Below are positions 44,647 to 53,164 of a DNA stretch of 64,000 nucleotides, in pieces. The position numbers and the translations under genes are program-made. Positions within the stretch are counted from its first letter, which is position 1, and the number at the start of each line of letters is the position of its first letter. Under the pieces are notes generated by a model. The model saw nothing but the letters and a program-made list of their open reading frames with translations, ran no database searches and was not told the origin of the DNA. This DNA is from Neolewinella xylanilytica (lineage in GTDB: Bacteria; Bacteroidota; Bacteroidia; Chitinophagales; Saprospiraceae), in assembly GCF_002934605.1 (NCBI RefSeq), contig NZ_PTJC01000005.1:1426001-1490000 (forward strand). Reading direction: 5' to 3'.

Positions 44647-45807
44647 CTACCGGCTTTCCCGCATCCGGACGATCTTCACCTCGACGCGCTGGTTGCGCTC
44701 GTTGCATTCCGGCGTATCCTCGATACACACCGGTCGGTTGCGGCCGTAACCGCGGGGGGTCATGCGTGTGCCCCCCACGTTCAGGTCGCTCAGGTACTCG
44801 ATCACCGTGACCGCCCGGGCCTCGCTGATGCGTTCGGCGAAGACGGGGCCGGCCCGGTAGCTGGCGTGCCCGCCGATTTCAACGACAACATCGGCGTTGG
44901 CCCGCAGGAAATTGGCGATCTCGGCGAGGGCTTCCTCGCTTTCCCGTTCCAGCTCGGCGCTGTTGGCCTTGAACTTGATGTCTTCGATGGCGAAAACCTG
45001 GCCCACGCGAAGCTGACCTTCGGTTTGACCGAGCTTCACGGTGGGGCCGGCCGGTTTTGACGGTGCCGCGGAAGGCCGACTAGAAGGCTTTCGGGCGGCG
45101 CGCGTCAGTGATGGTTCGGTGGTTTTCTCCGGTTGCGTTCCCGTGATTATCTCGGGGGTAGGGGCTTCGTCGGTAAGGTCGCAGGCTACGGGGGTAAGGG
45201 GCTGAATGTTATCGACCAGTACGTTTCCATTGTAGGGAAACAGAATGGGCGTATTGTAGTATGCTTCCAGCACGATGTGGGTATAATCCTCCTCGGGCTC
45301 CAGTTTAAAGGTGTACTCCTGCCAGTCGACGTTATCGATGAGGGGGCTCTTACCGATAATGGCGCCCAGGTCGCAGTTGCCGAATCCGCCCCGGATCTGC
45401 AATTTGGCGGGTGTATCGTAGTTCACCTGGGCATCCGTGAGCCGGCTCTGCGACCGGTACACGTCGGATTTGGCCAGGTGAACCCGCAATTCGTAGCACT
45501 GGCCGGCCACCATGGGGTTGCTCATCTGCTGGCTTACCCTTTCGTAGGTATCGTTGTCGCGGACGACCATGCCGAGGTAGGTATTCTGGTGGAAGGCGGT
45601 TTTGAAAACGTCGAATTCGCGGTGGGGCTCCGGCTGCACGTCCACGGCGGATTCTCCCGGAAAACCGCAATCCGTCCAGCCGCGGGGAGGCTCGCTTACG
45701 CGGGGAATGTCTTCGAAGGAAGGATTGGTCAGATATATCGCCACGTCATCCTGCGCGGAAAGTGTCGTACAGAGCAGCAATAACAGGGGCAATAAGGAAT
45801 AGTGCAT
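44647..45807 (-). CDS. OmpA-family envelope protein
   Basis: 386 residues from ATG 45807, chosen for the signal peptide 'MHYSLLPLLLLLCTTLSAQ'; an ATG 57 bases upstream gives an unlikely leader. Residues about 25-215 are a carbohydrate-binding-like or Bacteroidota-specific beta-sandwich ('YLTNPSFEDIPR...RGWTDCGF', 'YELRVHLAKSDVYRSQS'). After a Pro/Ser-rich linker, residues about 275-386 form an OmpA peptidoglycan-binding domain: 'IKFKANSAELERESEEALAE', 'VVEIGGHASYRAGPVFAERI' and 'MTPRGYGRNRPV'. It anchors to peptidoglycan while its N-terminal domain may be surface-facing. Convergent with comM. Confidence 0.9.
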   Translation of the reverse strand: MHYSLLPLLLLLCTTLSAQDDVAIYLTNPSFEDIPRVSEPPRGWTDCGFPGESAVDVQPEPHREFDVFKTAFHQNTYLGMVVRDNDTYERVSQQMSNPMVAGQCYELRVHLAKSDVYRSQSRLTDAQVNYDTPAKLQIRGGFGNCDLGAIIGKSPLIDNVDWQEYTFKLEPEEDYTHIVLEAYYNTPILFPYNGNVLVDNIQPLTPVACDLTDEAPTPEIITGTQPEKTTEPSLTRAARKPSSRPSAAPSKPAGPTVKLGQTEGQLRVGQVFAIEDIKFKANSAELERESEEALAEIANFLRANADVVVEIGGHASYRAGPVFAERISEARAVTVIEYLSDLNVGGTRMTPRGYGRNRPVCIEDTPECNERNQRVEVKIVRMRESR

Positions 45808-45954
45808 CGCGTGTCGATTGTGTCGACCGGGTGAACATCCGGCAACCCGGCCCGGCTTATTCATAGTACCCTACTAACGCCCGAGGCGGCAAATTGGTGC
45901 AAAGAGAATGTTACCGTCGGTCCTTGACCAGTAAGGGGCAGAAAGGACGAAAAT

Positions 45955-46446
45955 ATGCGAAAATTCGACTATTCCCTGGACTACGCGAACCTCGATCTGC
46001 GCAAGCGGCCCGACCTCTACGCAATTGGTCGCGGCGAACAGGGTGTACTGCTCGTCGAACCCTATAAGTCGGAAATCCTCCCCCACTGGCGCTTCAAGGA
46101 TCCCGCCACTGCCCGGGAATCGTCCGACAAGATTTTCACCCGCTTTATCGACTACCTGGCCGCCAATGACTTCGTGGGCGCGGACATGGCCCGCAAATTT
46201 CTCCAGATGGGTTACACCCGCTCGCGACGCTACGCCAACTACCCCGGCGGGAAGAAATATCGCGGCCCCGTACCGGAAGACAAAAAGGGACAGAGCGGCG
46301 CCCACGGGAGAGCGCAGCACGAGCGCGGCCCCGAGGATCCCGTTAAAGCCGAATCCGCCCGCATCTTCAAAGCCAAATGGGAAGAGGCCAAAGCGCACCC
46401 CGATTATCAAGCACAAAAGCAGGCCTTTGTCGAACGATACGGATAG
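45955..46446 (+). CDS. DUF4385 family protein
   Basis: 163 residues. It starts 'MRKFDYSLDYANLDLRKRPD', followed by 'LYAIGRGEQGVLLVEPYKSE', 'LPHWRFKDPATARESS', 'FVGADMARKFLQMGYTRSRR' and a basic C-terminal half. DUF4385 proteins are small cytoplasmic proteins found across bacteria and in phages, without known function. The basic, Arg-rich middle could bind nucleic acid, but that is speculation. No operon partner. Confidence 0.88.
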   Translation: MRKFDYSLDYANLDLRKRPDLYAIGRGEQGVLLVEPYKSEILPHWRFKDPATARESSDKIFTRFIDYLAANDFVGADMARKFLQMGYTRSRRYANYPGGKKYRGPVPEDKKGQSGAHGRAQHERGPEDPVKAESARIFKAKWEEAKAHPDYQAQKQAFVERYG

Positions 46447-47016
46447 CCAGCAGGTGACGACCGCCGTCCCCAACTGACCCCAGGCCAGTCCGCTTACAGT
46501 ACCTATCTCCCTCATTTAGGCGATACCCGCTCGCGGCACAACACGAACCTTCCGGCAGAATAAGGGCCAGATCCCCTCGTGCCGCAAATCCGGTAGATGC
46601 CAACTCCGAAATGCAGACCGCGGAACACCACAGCCAAAACCCCAAGTCATTCCAAGGCAGCCCGCTGGACATAATTGCGGACCCGGCTTCCTCCCCCTCC
46701 TGCGGTAGCTGGGGGAGGGGCCCAAGCTACTTAGCCCGGGGCCCAAAAACGGATAATTAGAAATGTCCAGCAAACTGACGCGAAGACCTAAAACCGCCAG
46801 CACCTCCAAGGCTAAACGGAAGTAGGCTAACACTCCTCACGACGACCGCTGGCCGAGCAGGCCTTTACCCAACACAGGAGCGAATTAATGGGGGGCTTTG
46901 TAGCTGGTTTTCGGCATGTCAAGACGGCCAACCTATACGTTGCCATCTATCATGGGTTGTCTAAGTCCAAGGCTGTTGAAAGGCGATCCTTGCCGACGAG
47001 ACCAACGACCGACTAC
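46447..47016. other. About 570 bp intergenic between convergent genes
   Basis: No coding frame with protein-like composition was found. A hairpin CCTCCCCC (46690-46697) / GGGGGAGG (46711-46718) with a 13-base loop may terminate transcription from one side. The right end carries the start of the GACTAAAAG repeat block. Confidence 0.5.
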
Positions 47017-47066
47017 CCGGCGAAGCCGACTAAAAGACTAAAAGACTAACGAACTAAAAGACTAAC
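47017..47066. repeat. GACTAAAAG repeat block, copy 1 (family B)
   Basis: CCGGCGAAGCCGAC followed by three GACTAAAAG/GAACTAAAAG-type units up to 47066. Bases 47017-47040 match the reverse complement of 60417-60440 exactly over 24 bases. The right part runs into the 3' end of the deacetylase gene and encodes its last residues (LVSLLVR). Confidence 0.75.
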
Positions 47067-48197
47067 CAACCCCTCCAACATCCGCTCACACCCCTCCAAC
47101 TGCTCAACCGCGACGAACTCATTCGCCCGGTGTGCCTGCGCGATATCCCCCGGACCACAAAGGACGCTAGCGAAGCCCGCGTTAGAAAACTGCCCGGCCT
47201 CGGCGGCGTAGGCGACCGTACCGGTTCGATCGTTGCCACTGATGCGTTTGACGAGATCTACGATGCCGGCCGATTCAGCGGTATCCAGCGGAGGCACGGG
47301 CGGGTGGAGCGGAAGGTGCTCGATCCGGAAATCCGGGAAGATCTTGCGGCAAATGCGTTCCCGCTCGTGGCAATAGGTTTCGAAATCGGTGAAAATGTCG
47401 GCCGCGTCGTCGAGTGGAATATTGCGGTAGTCCCAGTCGAAGCGACATTCGTTGGCGATGATGTTGAAGGCCGATCCTCCGGCGATCTTACCCACGTGAA
47501 TGCTGGTATGGTTCGGATGGAACCGGTCGTCCACGTGGCCGGCGGCGATCAGCGATTCCATCTTTTCTTCCAGCCATAGGATCAACCGGGCGGCCTCGTG
47601 TACGGCGTCCACCTCCTCCCGGATACGGCTGCTGTGGCCCTGGCTGCCGTGAACTACGGTAGTGTACACCATGATCCCCTTCTGGCCCACCATCGGCTGC
47701 AACATGGTCGGCTCGCCGATGATGGCCCCCGCCGGCGTTTCTTCGTAGTGGTCGCGGATGGCTTCGGCTACGATGTCCCCCGCCCGGCATCCGATCTCTT
47801 CGTCGTAGCTGAAGGCGAAGTAGACGGGGCACTTGAGTTCGGCGCGTTGGAACATCGGTACGGCGGCCAGGCAGCAAGCCAGGAACCCCTTCATATCGCA
47901 ACTGCCGCGGGCGTAGTACTTATCGCCTTTTCGGACCAGCTCGTAAGGGCCCGTCTCCCACGGCTGGCCCTCGGTGGGCACCACGTCCATGTGGCCGCTG
48001 AGGATGATGCCGCCGTCGGCCGCGGGGCCGATCCGGCAGTGGAGGGCGGCCTTATCGCCCGTTTCGTTTGGCACGAGCTGGTACGCCACCCCGTGGGAGG
48101 TGAGGTAGGCTTCGATCCAGTGCAGAATAGAAAGGTTGCTTTGCCCACCCAGCACGGGAAAGGAGACTAGGTGAGACAGGATTTCGGGGGCGGTCAT
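47046..48197 (-). CDS. argE: M20-family acetylornithine deacetylase-like protein
   Basis: 383 residues from ATG 48197 ('MTAPEILSHLVSFPVLGGQS'). Metal and catalytic motifs: 'GIILSGHMDVVPTEGQPWET' with the first His and Asp, 'RGSCDMKGFLACCL' with the bridging Asp, 'FSYDEEIGCRAG' with the catalytic Glu pair, 'GAIIGEPTML', and a dimerisation domain ('GSQGHSSRI'). It removes the acetyl group from N2-acetylornithine, or a related N-acyl amino acid, in arginine synthesis. No other arg gene is adjacent, so the substrate is by homology. Its C-terminus is encoded by a GACTAAAAG repeat, and a -7 box lies only 4 bases before the ATG. Confidence 0.88.
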   Translation of the reverse strand: MTAPEILSHLVSFPVLGGQSNLSILHWIEAYLTSHGVAYQLVPNETGDKAALHCRIGPAADGGIILSGHMDVVPTEGQPWETGPYELVRKGDKYYARGSCDMKGFLACCLAAVPMFQRAELKCPVYFAFSYDEEIGCRAGDIVAEAIRDHYEETPAGAIIGEPTMLQPMVGQKGIMVYTTVVHGSQGHSSRIREEVDAVHEAARLILWLEEKMESLIAAGHVDDRFHPNHTSIHVGKIAGGSAFNIIANECRFDWDYRNIPLDDAADIFTDFETYCHERERICRKIFPDFRIEHLPLHPPVPPLDTAESAGIVDLVKRISGNDRTGTVAYAAEAGQFSNAGFASVLCGPGDIAQAHRANEFVAVEQLEGCERMLEGLVSLLVR

Positions 48198-48201
48198 CGT
48201 G

Positions 48202-48209
48202 CAAAGGTA
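48202..48209 (-). promoter_or_regulatory. -7 box TACCTTTG immediately upstream of the deacetylase ATG
   Basis: A perfect TAnnTTTG on the minus strand ending 4 bases before ATG 48197. Because transcription starts a few bases after this box, the mRNA would be leaderless or nearly so. A good -33 TTG is not visible. Confidence 0.45.
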
Positions 48210-48345
48210 CAAGCCACGGGCAGGAACCTTATGGAAGACCAGTAGTTACAGCATAACACCACAATTGCGCTGGGCAGTCCGGCCCCGGGCCCCGTGACTT
48301 TTTCCCGAATCCGCGTCTCAATCCGGCAAACCGACATCAGACACT

Positions 48346-49026
48346 ATGCACGCTATACGCTTATTCATCCCCCTTTTTCTTTGCGCCGTAACGCTCCCCG
48401 TTTCCCTCACCGGGCAGGTGAGCTCGCAGGACATGACCATGAGCCAGGGCACCGAGCCGGCCCTGGTTTTGCGCTTGCCGACGACCGACGAAGACGACGT
48501 CGAGGACCTCTGGGAGGACTGGCTCAAGGACACCTACGACGTTAAGACCCGCAGTACCCGTAACGTGCGTACCGGGGAGCTCTCCTCGCTCAACTTCACC
48601 ATTCCCGGGATCAACGAGGGCAAAAAACTCGATATGTACAGCATTGTCCGGGAAGCGGGAGAAGGCAGCCAGCTCTACGTCTGGATCGCCACCCCGAAAG
48701 GGTACGTAGGGCCCGATCTGGATCCCACCGACTACGTGGCCGCCGAGAAAATGCTCACGGATTTCGCGGACGTAGTCAGCCGCGACGCCATGCAAGAGGA
48801 CGTCGACACCGAAGAGGACCTTCTCTCCGACCTCGAAGATGATCTTGAAGACCTGCAGCGCGACAAGCGCAAGGCCGAGGATGACATCGAAGACGCCCGG
48901 GAACGTATCGCCAAGCTCGAGGCCGAGATCGCCGAGAACGTCGTCGCCCAGGAGGAAAAGCAGCGCCAGATCCAGGAGCAGATCGAAACTCTGGAACGGG
49001 CTAAACTGCGCTTGCGCAAGAATTAG
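48346..49026 (+). CDS. Secreted coiled-coil hypothetical protein
   Basis: 226 residues with signal peptide ('MHAIRLFIPLFLCAVTLPVS'). Residues about 40-145 form a small acidic mixed domain ('EDDVEDLWEDWLKDTYDVKT', 'LYVWIATPKGYVGPDL'). Residues about 155-222 are a long, highly charged coiled coil ('EEDLLSDLEDDLEDLQRDKR', 'RIAKLEAEIAENVVAQEEK'). Periplasmic, possibly oligomeric. I do not recognise a family. A serine hydrolase gene follows after 45 bases on the same strand. Confidence 0.8.
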   Translation: MHAIRLFIPLFLCAVTLPVSLTGQVSSQDMTMSQGTEPALVLRLPTTDEDDVEDLWEDWLKDTYDVKTRSTRNVRTGELSSLNFTIPGINEGKKLDMYSIVREAGEGSQLYVWIATPKGYVGPDLDPTDYVAAEKMLTDFADVVSRDAMQEDVDTEEDLLSDLEDDLEDLQRDKRKAEDDIEDARERIAKLEAEIAENVVAQEEKQRQIQEQIETLERAKLRLRKN

Positions 49027-49071
49027 CCGACGCTCCCCGCGGGTATCTTGTGGTCTTCATAAGCCACCTGT

Positions 49072-50313
49072 ATGCGTCCCTTCTACTATTTACTTTGCCT
49101 CTTTCTGCCGCTCGTTAGCCCGGCCCAGTCCGACCCAGGTGCCCTTCACTTCGACGCCGACCGGCTGGCACGGGTAGATAGCTTTCTCCAGGACCTGGTG
49201 GACCGCGGCATCGTGCCGAACGCCCAGGCCTACGTCGCCCACCGCGGCGAAGTCGTACTCCGCTCCACTATCGGGCTGGCCGACCTGGACACCCGCCGCC
49301 CGGCCCGTCCGGATGACATCTACCGCATCGCCAGCCAGACCAAGGCGCTGGTGACCGTTGGCCTCATGAAGCTCTACGAACGGGGGAAGTTCCTGCTGGA
49401 GGATCCCATCGCCCGCTATATTCCCGCCTTCGCCGACGTGCGGGTGATCGACGGCCGCGACAGCGCCACGGGGGAGTGGCGGACCGTCCCCGCCGAGCGG
49501 CCCATCACCATTCGCCACCTGCTGACCCACACCAGCGGCCTGGGGTACGAGCTGCCCGGCGACCTCGACCAACACTATCCGGTACCCCTCTTTGCCAGTC
49601 TCGAGGAGGAAACGACCGAGGAAGTGGTCGACCGGATCGCCCGCCGGCCCCTCCTCGCCCAGCCCGGCACCGAGTTCGTGTACGGACTGAGCACCGACGT
49701 GATCGGCCGGCTGGTGGAAATCCTCTCCGGACAAGCGCTGGACGACTATATGCAACAGGAAGTCTTCGGGCCCCTGGGTATGCAGGACAGCTACTTCTAC
49801 CTGCCGCAGGCGAAGGCCGATCGCCTGGTCAGTCTGTATTCGAAGCCGGAGGGCGCCGGAGCGCTGGAGCCACACGCCAACGATACCTTCCGCCTTTTCC
49901 CCGTTGCCGGAGCCCAAACTTACTTCTCCGCCGGTGCCGGTAGCGTGGGCACCATCGATGACTACGCCCGCTTCTGCCAGATGTTGCTCAACGGCGGACA
50001 ACTGCACGGCGTCCGTATCCTCAGCCCGACGACGGTGGCCTTCATGACCCGCAACCACATTGGCGATCTGGAGGTCTGGGACCGCCGCGACAAATTCGGA
50101 CTCGGGTTTATGATCATCACCGACCAAAGCCATTACGGTGACCTGGCTAGTCCCGGCGCCTACAAATGGGGCGGCATGTACTGCTCCGAATACACCATCG
50201 ACCCGGCCCGTGACCTGATCATGCTGGTCTACTTCAACGTCCATCCCATTCCGCAGTACGCGGAGGTGTTGCGTAAATTTCGCATCCTGGTGTACCAGGC
50301 GATGGTAGACTGA
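49072..50313 (+). CDS. Secreted serine hydrolase (class C beta-lactamase fold)
   Basis: 413 residues with signal peptide (1-18, 'YYLLCLFLPLVSPAQ'). 'DDIYRIASQTKALVTVGLMK' holds Ser88-x-x-Lys91; 'FVYGLSTDVIGRLVEI' is the Y-x-S/N element; 'LTHTSGLGYELPG' is typical of the EstB/penicillin-binding-like group. The C-terminal part has 'GFMIITDQSHYG' and 'YKWGGMYCSEYTIDP', where the expected H/K-x-G motif appears as WGG. The family includes esterases and D-amino-acid peptidases; substrate unknown. Unlike the hydrolase at 20441 it has no T9SS domain, so it is likely periplasmic. A copy of the family A core lies inside the gene near 49852-49870. Confidence 0.88.
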   Translation: MRPFYYLLCLFLPLVSPAQSDPGALHFDADRLARVDSFLQDLVDRGIVPNAQAYVAHRGEVVLRSTIGLADLDTRRPARPDDIYRIASQTKALVTVGLMKLYERGKFLLEDPIARYIPAFADVRVIDGRDSATGEWRTVPAERPITIRHLLTHTSGLGYELPGDLDQHYPVPLFASLEEETTEEVVDRIARRPLLAQPGTEFVYGLSTDVIGRLVEILSGQALDDYMQQEVFGPLGMQDSYFYLPQAKADRLVSLYSKPEGAGALEPHANDTFRLFPVAGAQTYFSAGAGSVGTIDDYARFCQMLLNGGQLHGVRILSPTTVAFMTRNHIGDLEVWDRRDKFGLGFMIITDQSHYGDLASPGAYKWGGMYCSEYTIDPARDLIMLVYFNVHPIPQYAEVLRKFRILVYQAMVD

Positions 50314-50381
50314 GCGGGGTAGGGTAGACCTTGTTGGGAACACTTTTCCCGCCGGGCCGGTTAGCCAAAGAAACGCCCCTT

Positions 50382-51530
50382 ATGGCACGCCCCCTAAGTA
50401 AAGCACCCCACATCAGCGGGCGCGAACCGGAGAATGCCGAGGGTATCTCCCAGTCCGCCGCCCCCCCGGTAACCACCTTTGCACCCGCGCCCCGCTCGCC
50501 CGGAAAACCCGCCCGCCTCTGGAAGCCGAAGCACGTTTACGTTACGGCGGACGCCTACCGGGAGGAGCACGGCCGCCGCATCGTCGAACGCCTGGACGCC
50601 CTCGGGATCGGCTACGAAGTGATGAAGGCCAACCGCCTACCGAAGCTCGGCGGAAGTACGACGGCCGAAACCTACCGCAAAGCCAAGAATACCCTCGCCA
50701 TTGTCAATGCCCCGCCTAGTGCGCTGCGGCTTACCCCGATTCCACCCTCGGCCGACTGGCAATTTCACCTGGCGAAGGGCTGCCCCGCTCACTGCCAGTA
50801 CTGCTACCTGGCCGGTAGCCTGCCGGGCGCGCCAGTCACCCGGGCCTACGCCAACCTGGACGCCATCCTGGAAAACAACGCCAGCTTCATCGATCCCAAC
50901 CGGACGTTGACCACCTTCGAGGCCAGTTGCTACACCGATCCCCTGGGCATCGAGCACCTGACCGGGTCGATCAGCCGGGCCATCGAGTGGTTCGGGGGGC
51001 AGCCCGAAGCGCGGCTACGCTGGGTGACGAAGTACGATGCCGTGGATCCGCTGCTCGATCTGGAGCATAACGGGCAAACGCGTTGCCGCATCAGCCTCAA
51101 CGCCGAGTGGGTCACCCGCCGCATCGAGGCCGGTACCGCCGATCTGGAAGCCCGCCTGCACGCGATGCGGCGCCTCGCGAGAGCGGGGTATCGGGTAGGG
51201 GCCGTGCTGGCACCCCTCATGCCCTTCGAAAACTGGCGGGAAGGGTACGCCGACATGCTGCAGCGGCTGCGGGAGGCCCTGGACTTCGAGGTAGACCTCA
51301 CCTTCGAACTGATCACCCATCGCTTTACCCCCGGCTCGAAGGACATCCTGCTGGAATGGTACCCCAAGACCCCGCTGGACTTCGACGAGGCGCGTCGCAG
51401 CAAAAAGCGGAACAAGTTCAGGAGCCACAAATTCGTATACCCCAAAGAGCAGATGACGGAGCTTAAGGAGTGGTTCGGAAAGGAAATCGAGGCCAGGTTT
51501 CCGGAAGCGGAAGTGCTTTATTTTACCTAG
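50382..51530 (+). CDS. SPL-family radical SAM protein
   Basis: 382 residues from ATG 50382; the upstream TTG frame is unlikely. 'KGCPAHCQYCYLAGSLPGAP' gives Cys134, Cys138 and Cys141, the C-x3-C-x2-C arrangement typical of spore photoproduct lyase-like radical SAM enzymes. Further family regions are 'TTFEASCYTDPLGIEHLTGS', 'LRWVTKYDAVDPLLDLEHNG' and 'FELITHRFTPGSKDILLEWY'. SPL repairs the 5-thyminyl-dihydrothymine spore lesion, but this organism type does not sporulate, so repair of another lesion or a different reaction is likely. The N-terminal 45 residues are Pro/Ala-rich and probably disordered. Confidence 0.85.
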   Translation: MARPLSKAPHISGREPENAEGISQSAAPPVTTFAPAPRSPGKPARLWKPKHVYVTADAYREEHGRRIVERLDALGIGYEVMKANRLPKLGGSTTAETYRKAKNTLAIVNAPPSALRLTPIPPSADWQFHLAKGCPAHCQYCYLAGSLPGAPVTRAYANLDAILENNASFIDPNRTLTTFEASCYTDPLGIEHLTGSISRAIEWFGGQPEARLRWVTKYDAVDPLLDLEHNGQTRCRISLNAEWVTRRIEAGTADLEARLHAMRRLARAGYRVGAVLAPLMPFENWREGYADMLQRLREALDFEVDLTFELITHRFTPGSKDILLEWYPKTPLDFDEARRSKKRNKFRSHKFVYPKEQMTELKEWFGKEIEARFPEAEVLYFT

Positions 51531-51541
51531 CGGACGTGGAG

Positions 51542-51952
51542 CTACCTGGTTCTATAGTCTTTTAGTTCGATCTCTTCGTCGTCCAGTAGGCGCACCAAAT
51601 CGTGGGTAGTGACGATTCCAATTGCTTCCCCCGACTTGCCCATCACCGGCAAGGCATGAAAGCGGTTCATCCGAAACAGATTAGCGGCGGTCCGCACGGT
51701 ATCGTCCGGCTCCAGTTTGACGAGCTTGCTGGACATTAGGTCGGCCACGGTGGTAGCGGTGGACGACTTGTCGAGCAAGCGCAGGTAATCCGAGGTGCTC
51801 AGCAGACCGACCAGCCGGCCCCCCTCCACCACCAGCAAGTGGTGAATCTGGTGCTGGCCGAAGAGGGCGCTCGCTTCTCCCAGCGGGGTGGTGGGCGCGA
51901 CGGTGATCAGGTCGGTTGCCATAAGGCGACGAACGGGAAGTAGGGGATTCAT
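51542..51952 (-). CDS. Two-CBS-domain protein
   Basis: 136 residues, almost only a CBS pair: 'RRLMATDLITVAPTTPLGEA...HLLVVEGGRLVGLLSTSDYL' and 'DLMSSKLVKLEPDDTVRTAA...HALPVMGKSGEAIGIVTTHD'. Such stand-alone proteins bind adenine nucleotides or SAM and regulate partners. The C-terminus ('ELKDYRTR') is encoded by a short copy of the GACTAAAAG repeat (about 51553-51568). Convergent with the SPL-like gene, 11 bases apart. Confidence 0.92.
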   Translation of the reverse strand: MNPLLPVRRLMATDLITVAPTTPLGEASALFGQHQIHHLLVVEGGRLVGLLSTSDYLRLLDKSSTATTVADLMSSKLVKLEPDDTVRTAANLFRMNRFHALPVMGKSGEAIGIVTTHDLVRLLDDEEIELKDYRTR

Positions 51953-52002
51953 AGACGGTGCGTTTATCCCGAAGGTAACGGATTACCGGAAGCGACTATT
52001 CT

Positions 52003-52986
52003 TCATTCACACAGGGTAGCGGCCGCGTTCTCGCTCACCTCCAGCCCCGCCCACGCGGCGAGCCCCCGGTAGACCTCCCGGCCGTCGCGTAACAGGCTTA
52101 CTTCCAGTTCCGCCCGCAGGCTTTCGTTGATCTTGCCGGTCATGGCGCCGCCGATAGGACTGGCCAGGTTACCCCCCGGAGCGGGGTGGCCCACTATGGT
52201 CAGGTGGTGCCGGCGATCGGAGAATTCGAGGGTGACCTTCCGGGCCCCTTCCGTTAGGGTGACCTTCTCCCGGGCCTTCGTCCAGGTCGTGAAGGTGTGC
52301 AGCTCCCCCTCGAGGAGGAAGGTGCACAGAAAACCGCGGAAGCTCGAGCCCAGCCAGGGGATACTGGCTACGCTGAACATCAGGCTGGCCGGCGCAGCGG
52401 TACCGGACAGGTGATTGCTCTGGCCCCATATCCAGGCATCGGGGAACCCGCTTCCCCAGTCTTTTTCGGTATATCCCACGCCGGTGGTCAAATCTACTGA
52501 CCGGCCGTCGTGCCGGATGGTGCCGGTTAGCCGGTGGTGCAGGCTCACCAGTCCGTGGTAGCACTGCATGCCGGGCACGAAACCATACCAGCCCATCACA
52601 CCGGGGGCGAGGGTGCGGGCCGGCCAGGGATGCAGATCGGTGAGGGTAAGGTCGAGCTGGAGATCGGGCAAGTCGATGCAGAGCCGGTCGGTGGCAAAAT
52701 GGTGCGGCCCCACCTGCACGCTAAAGCGATCGGCCGCGGGGCGGAAATCGTGCACCGTGTAGGTGTGGTAAGCCGTAGTGGCCCGCGTGCCGTCAAGTAC
52801 CTGCAGGAAGCTGTGCCCCCGCCCCTCCGCATCGTAGCTGATACCGGGAATGAAGGCGAAGGCGAATTCCTCCGCCGGGATGACCACCTTGAAGTACCAG
52901 CCTTCGAAAAAGGCACGCCGGCGCCCCCACCCCTGAAAACGGGCGGGGTCGAGGCTAGCCCTTCGGCGGAGCAGGAAGTGGTGCAT
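52003..52986 (-). CDS. Tocopherol-cyclase-like family protein
   Basis: 327 residues, no signal peptide. It starts near 'RFQGWGRRRAFFEGWYFKVV' and contains 'FAFIPGISYDAEGRGHSFLQ', 'GVMGWYGFVPGMQCYHGLVS', 'VGYTEKDWGSGFPDAWIWGQ' and 'PGGNLASPIGGAMTGKINES'. These landmarks match the Tocopherol_cycl family, two lipocalin-like halves as in plant VTE1. Tocopherol synthesis is not expected in a heterotrophic Bacteroidota, so the ligand is probably another lipid or prenyl compound. Adjacent to the CBS gene on the same strand; a shared transcript is possible. Confidence 0.85.
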   Translation of the reverse strand: MHHFLLRRRASLDPARFQGWGRRRAFFEGWYFKVVIPAEEFAFAFIPGISYDAEGRGHSFLQVLDGTRATTAYHTYTVHDFRPAADRFSVQVGPHHFATDRLCIDLPDLQLDLTLTDLHPWPARTLAPGVMGWYGFVPGMQCYHGLVSLHHRLTGTIRHDGRSVDLTTGVGYTEKDWGSGFPDAWIWGQSNHLSGTAAPASLMFSVASIPWLGSSFRGFLCTFLLEGELHTFTTWTKAREKVTLTEGARKVTLEFSDRRHHLTIVGHPAPGGNLASPIGGAMTGKINESLRAELEVSLLRDGREVYRGLAAWAGLEVSENAAATLCE

Positions 52987-53164
52987 GAGGGGAGTACTTC
53001 AGTGTCGCCGCCGCATTAGCGGCTTCGGGCAATGGTCGACAGGGCGCACAAGTTAAGCCCGCGCGGAACGGAATGGTTTACTACAGGTAACGGACGGGGC
53101 AGGACGAACCCGACGCCTTAACGTTGCTACCCGACCAAGGTAGGATCAAAACGGGAAATGAGCA

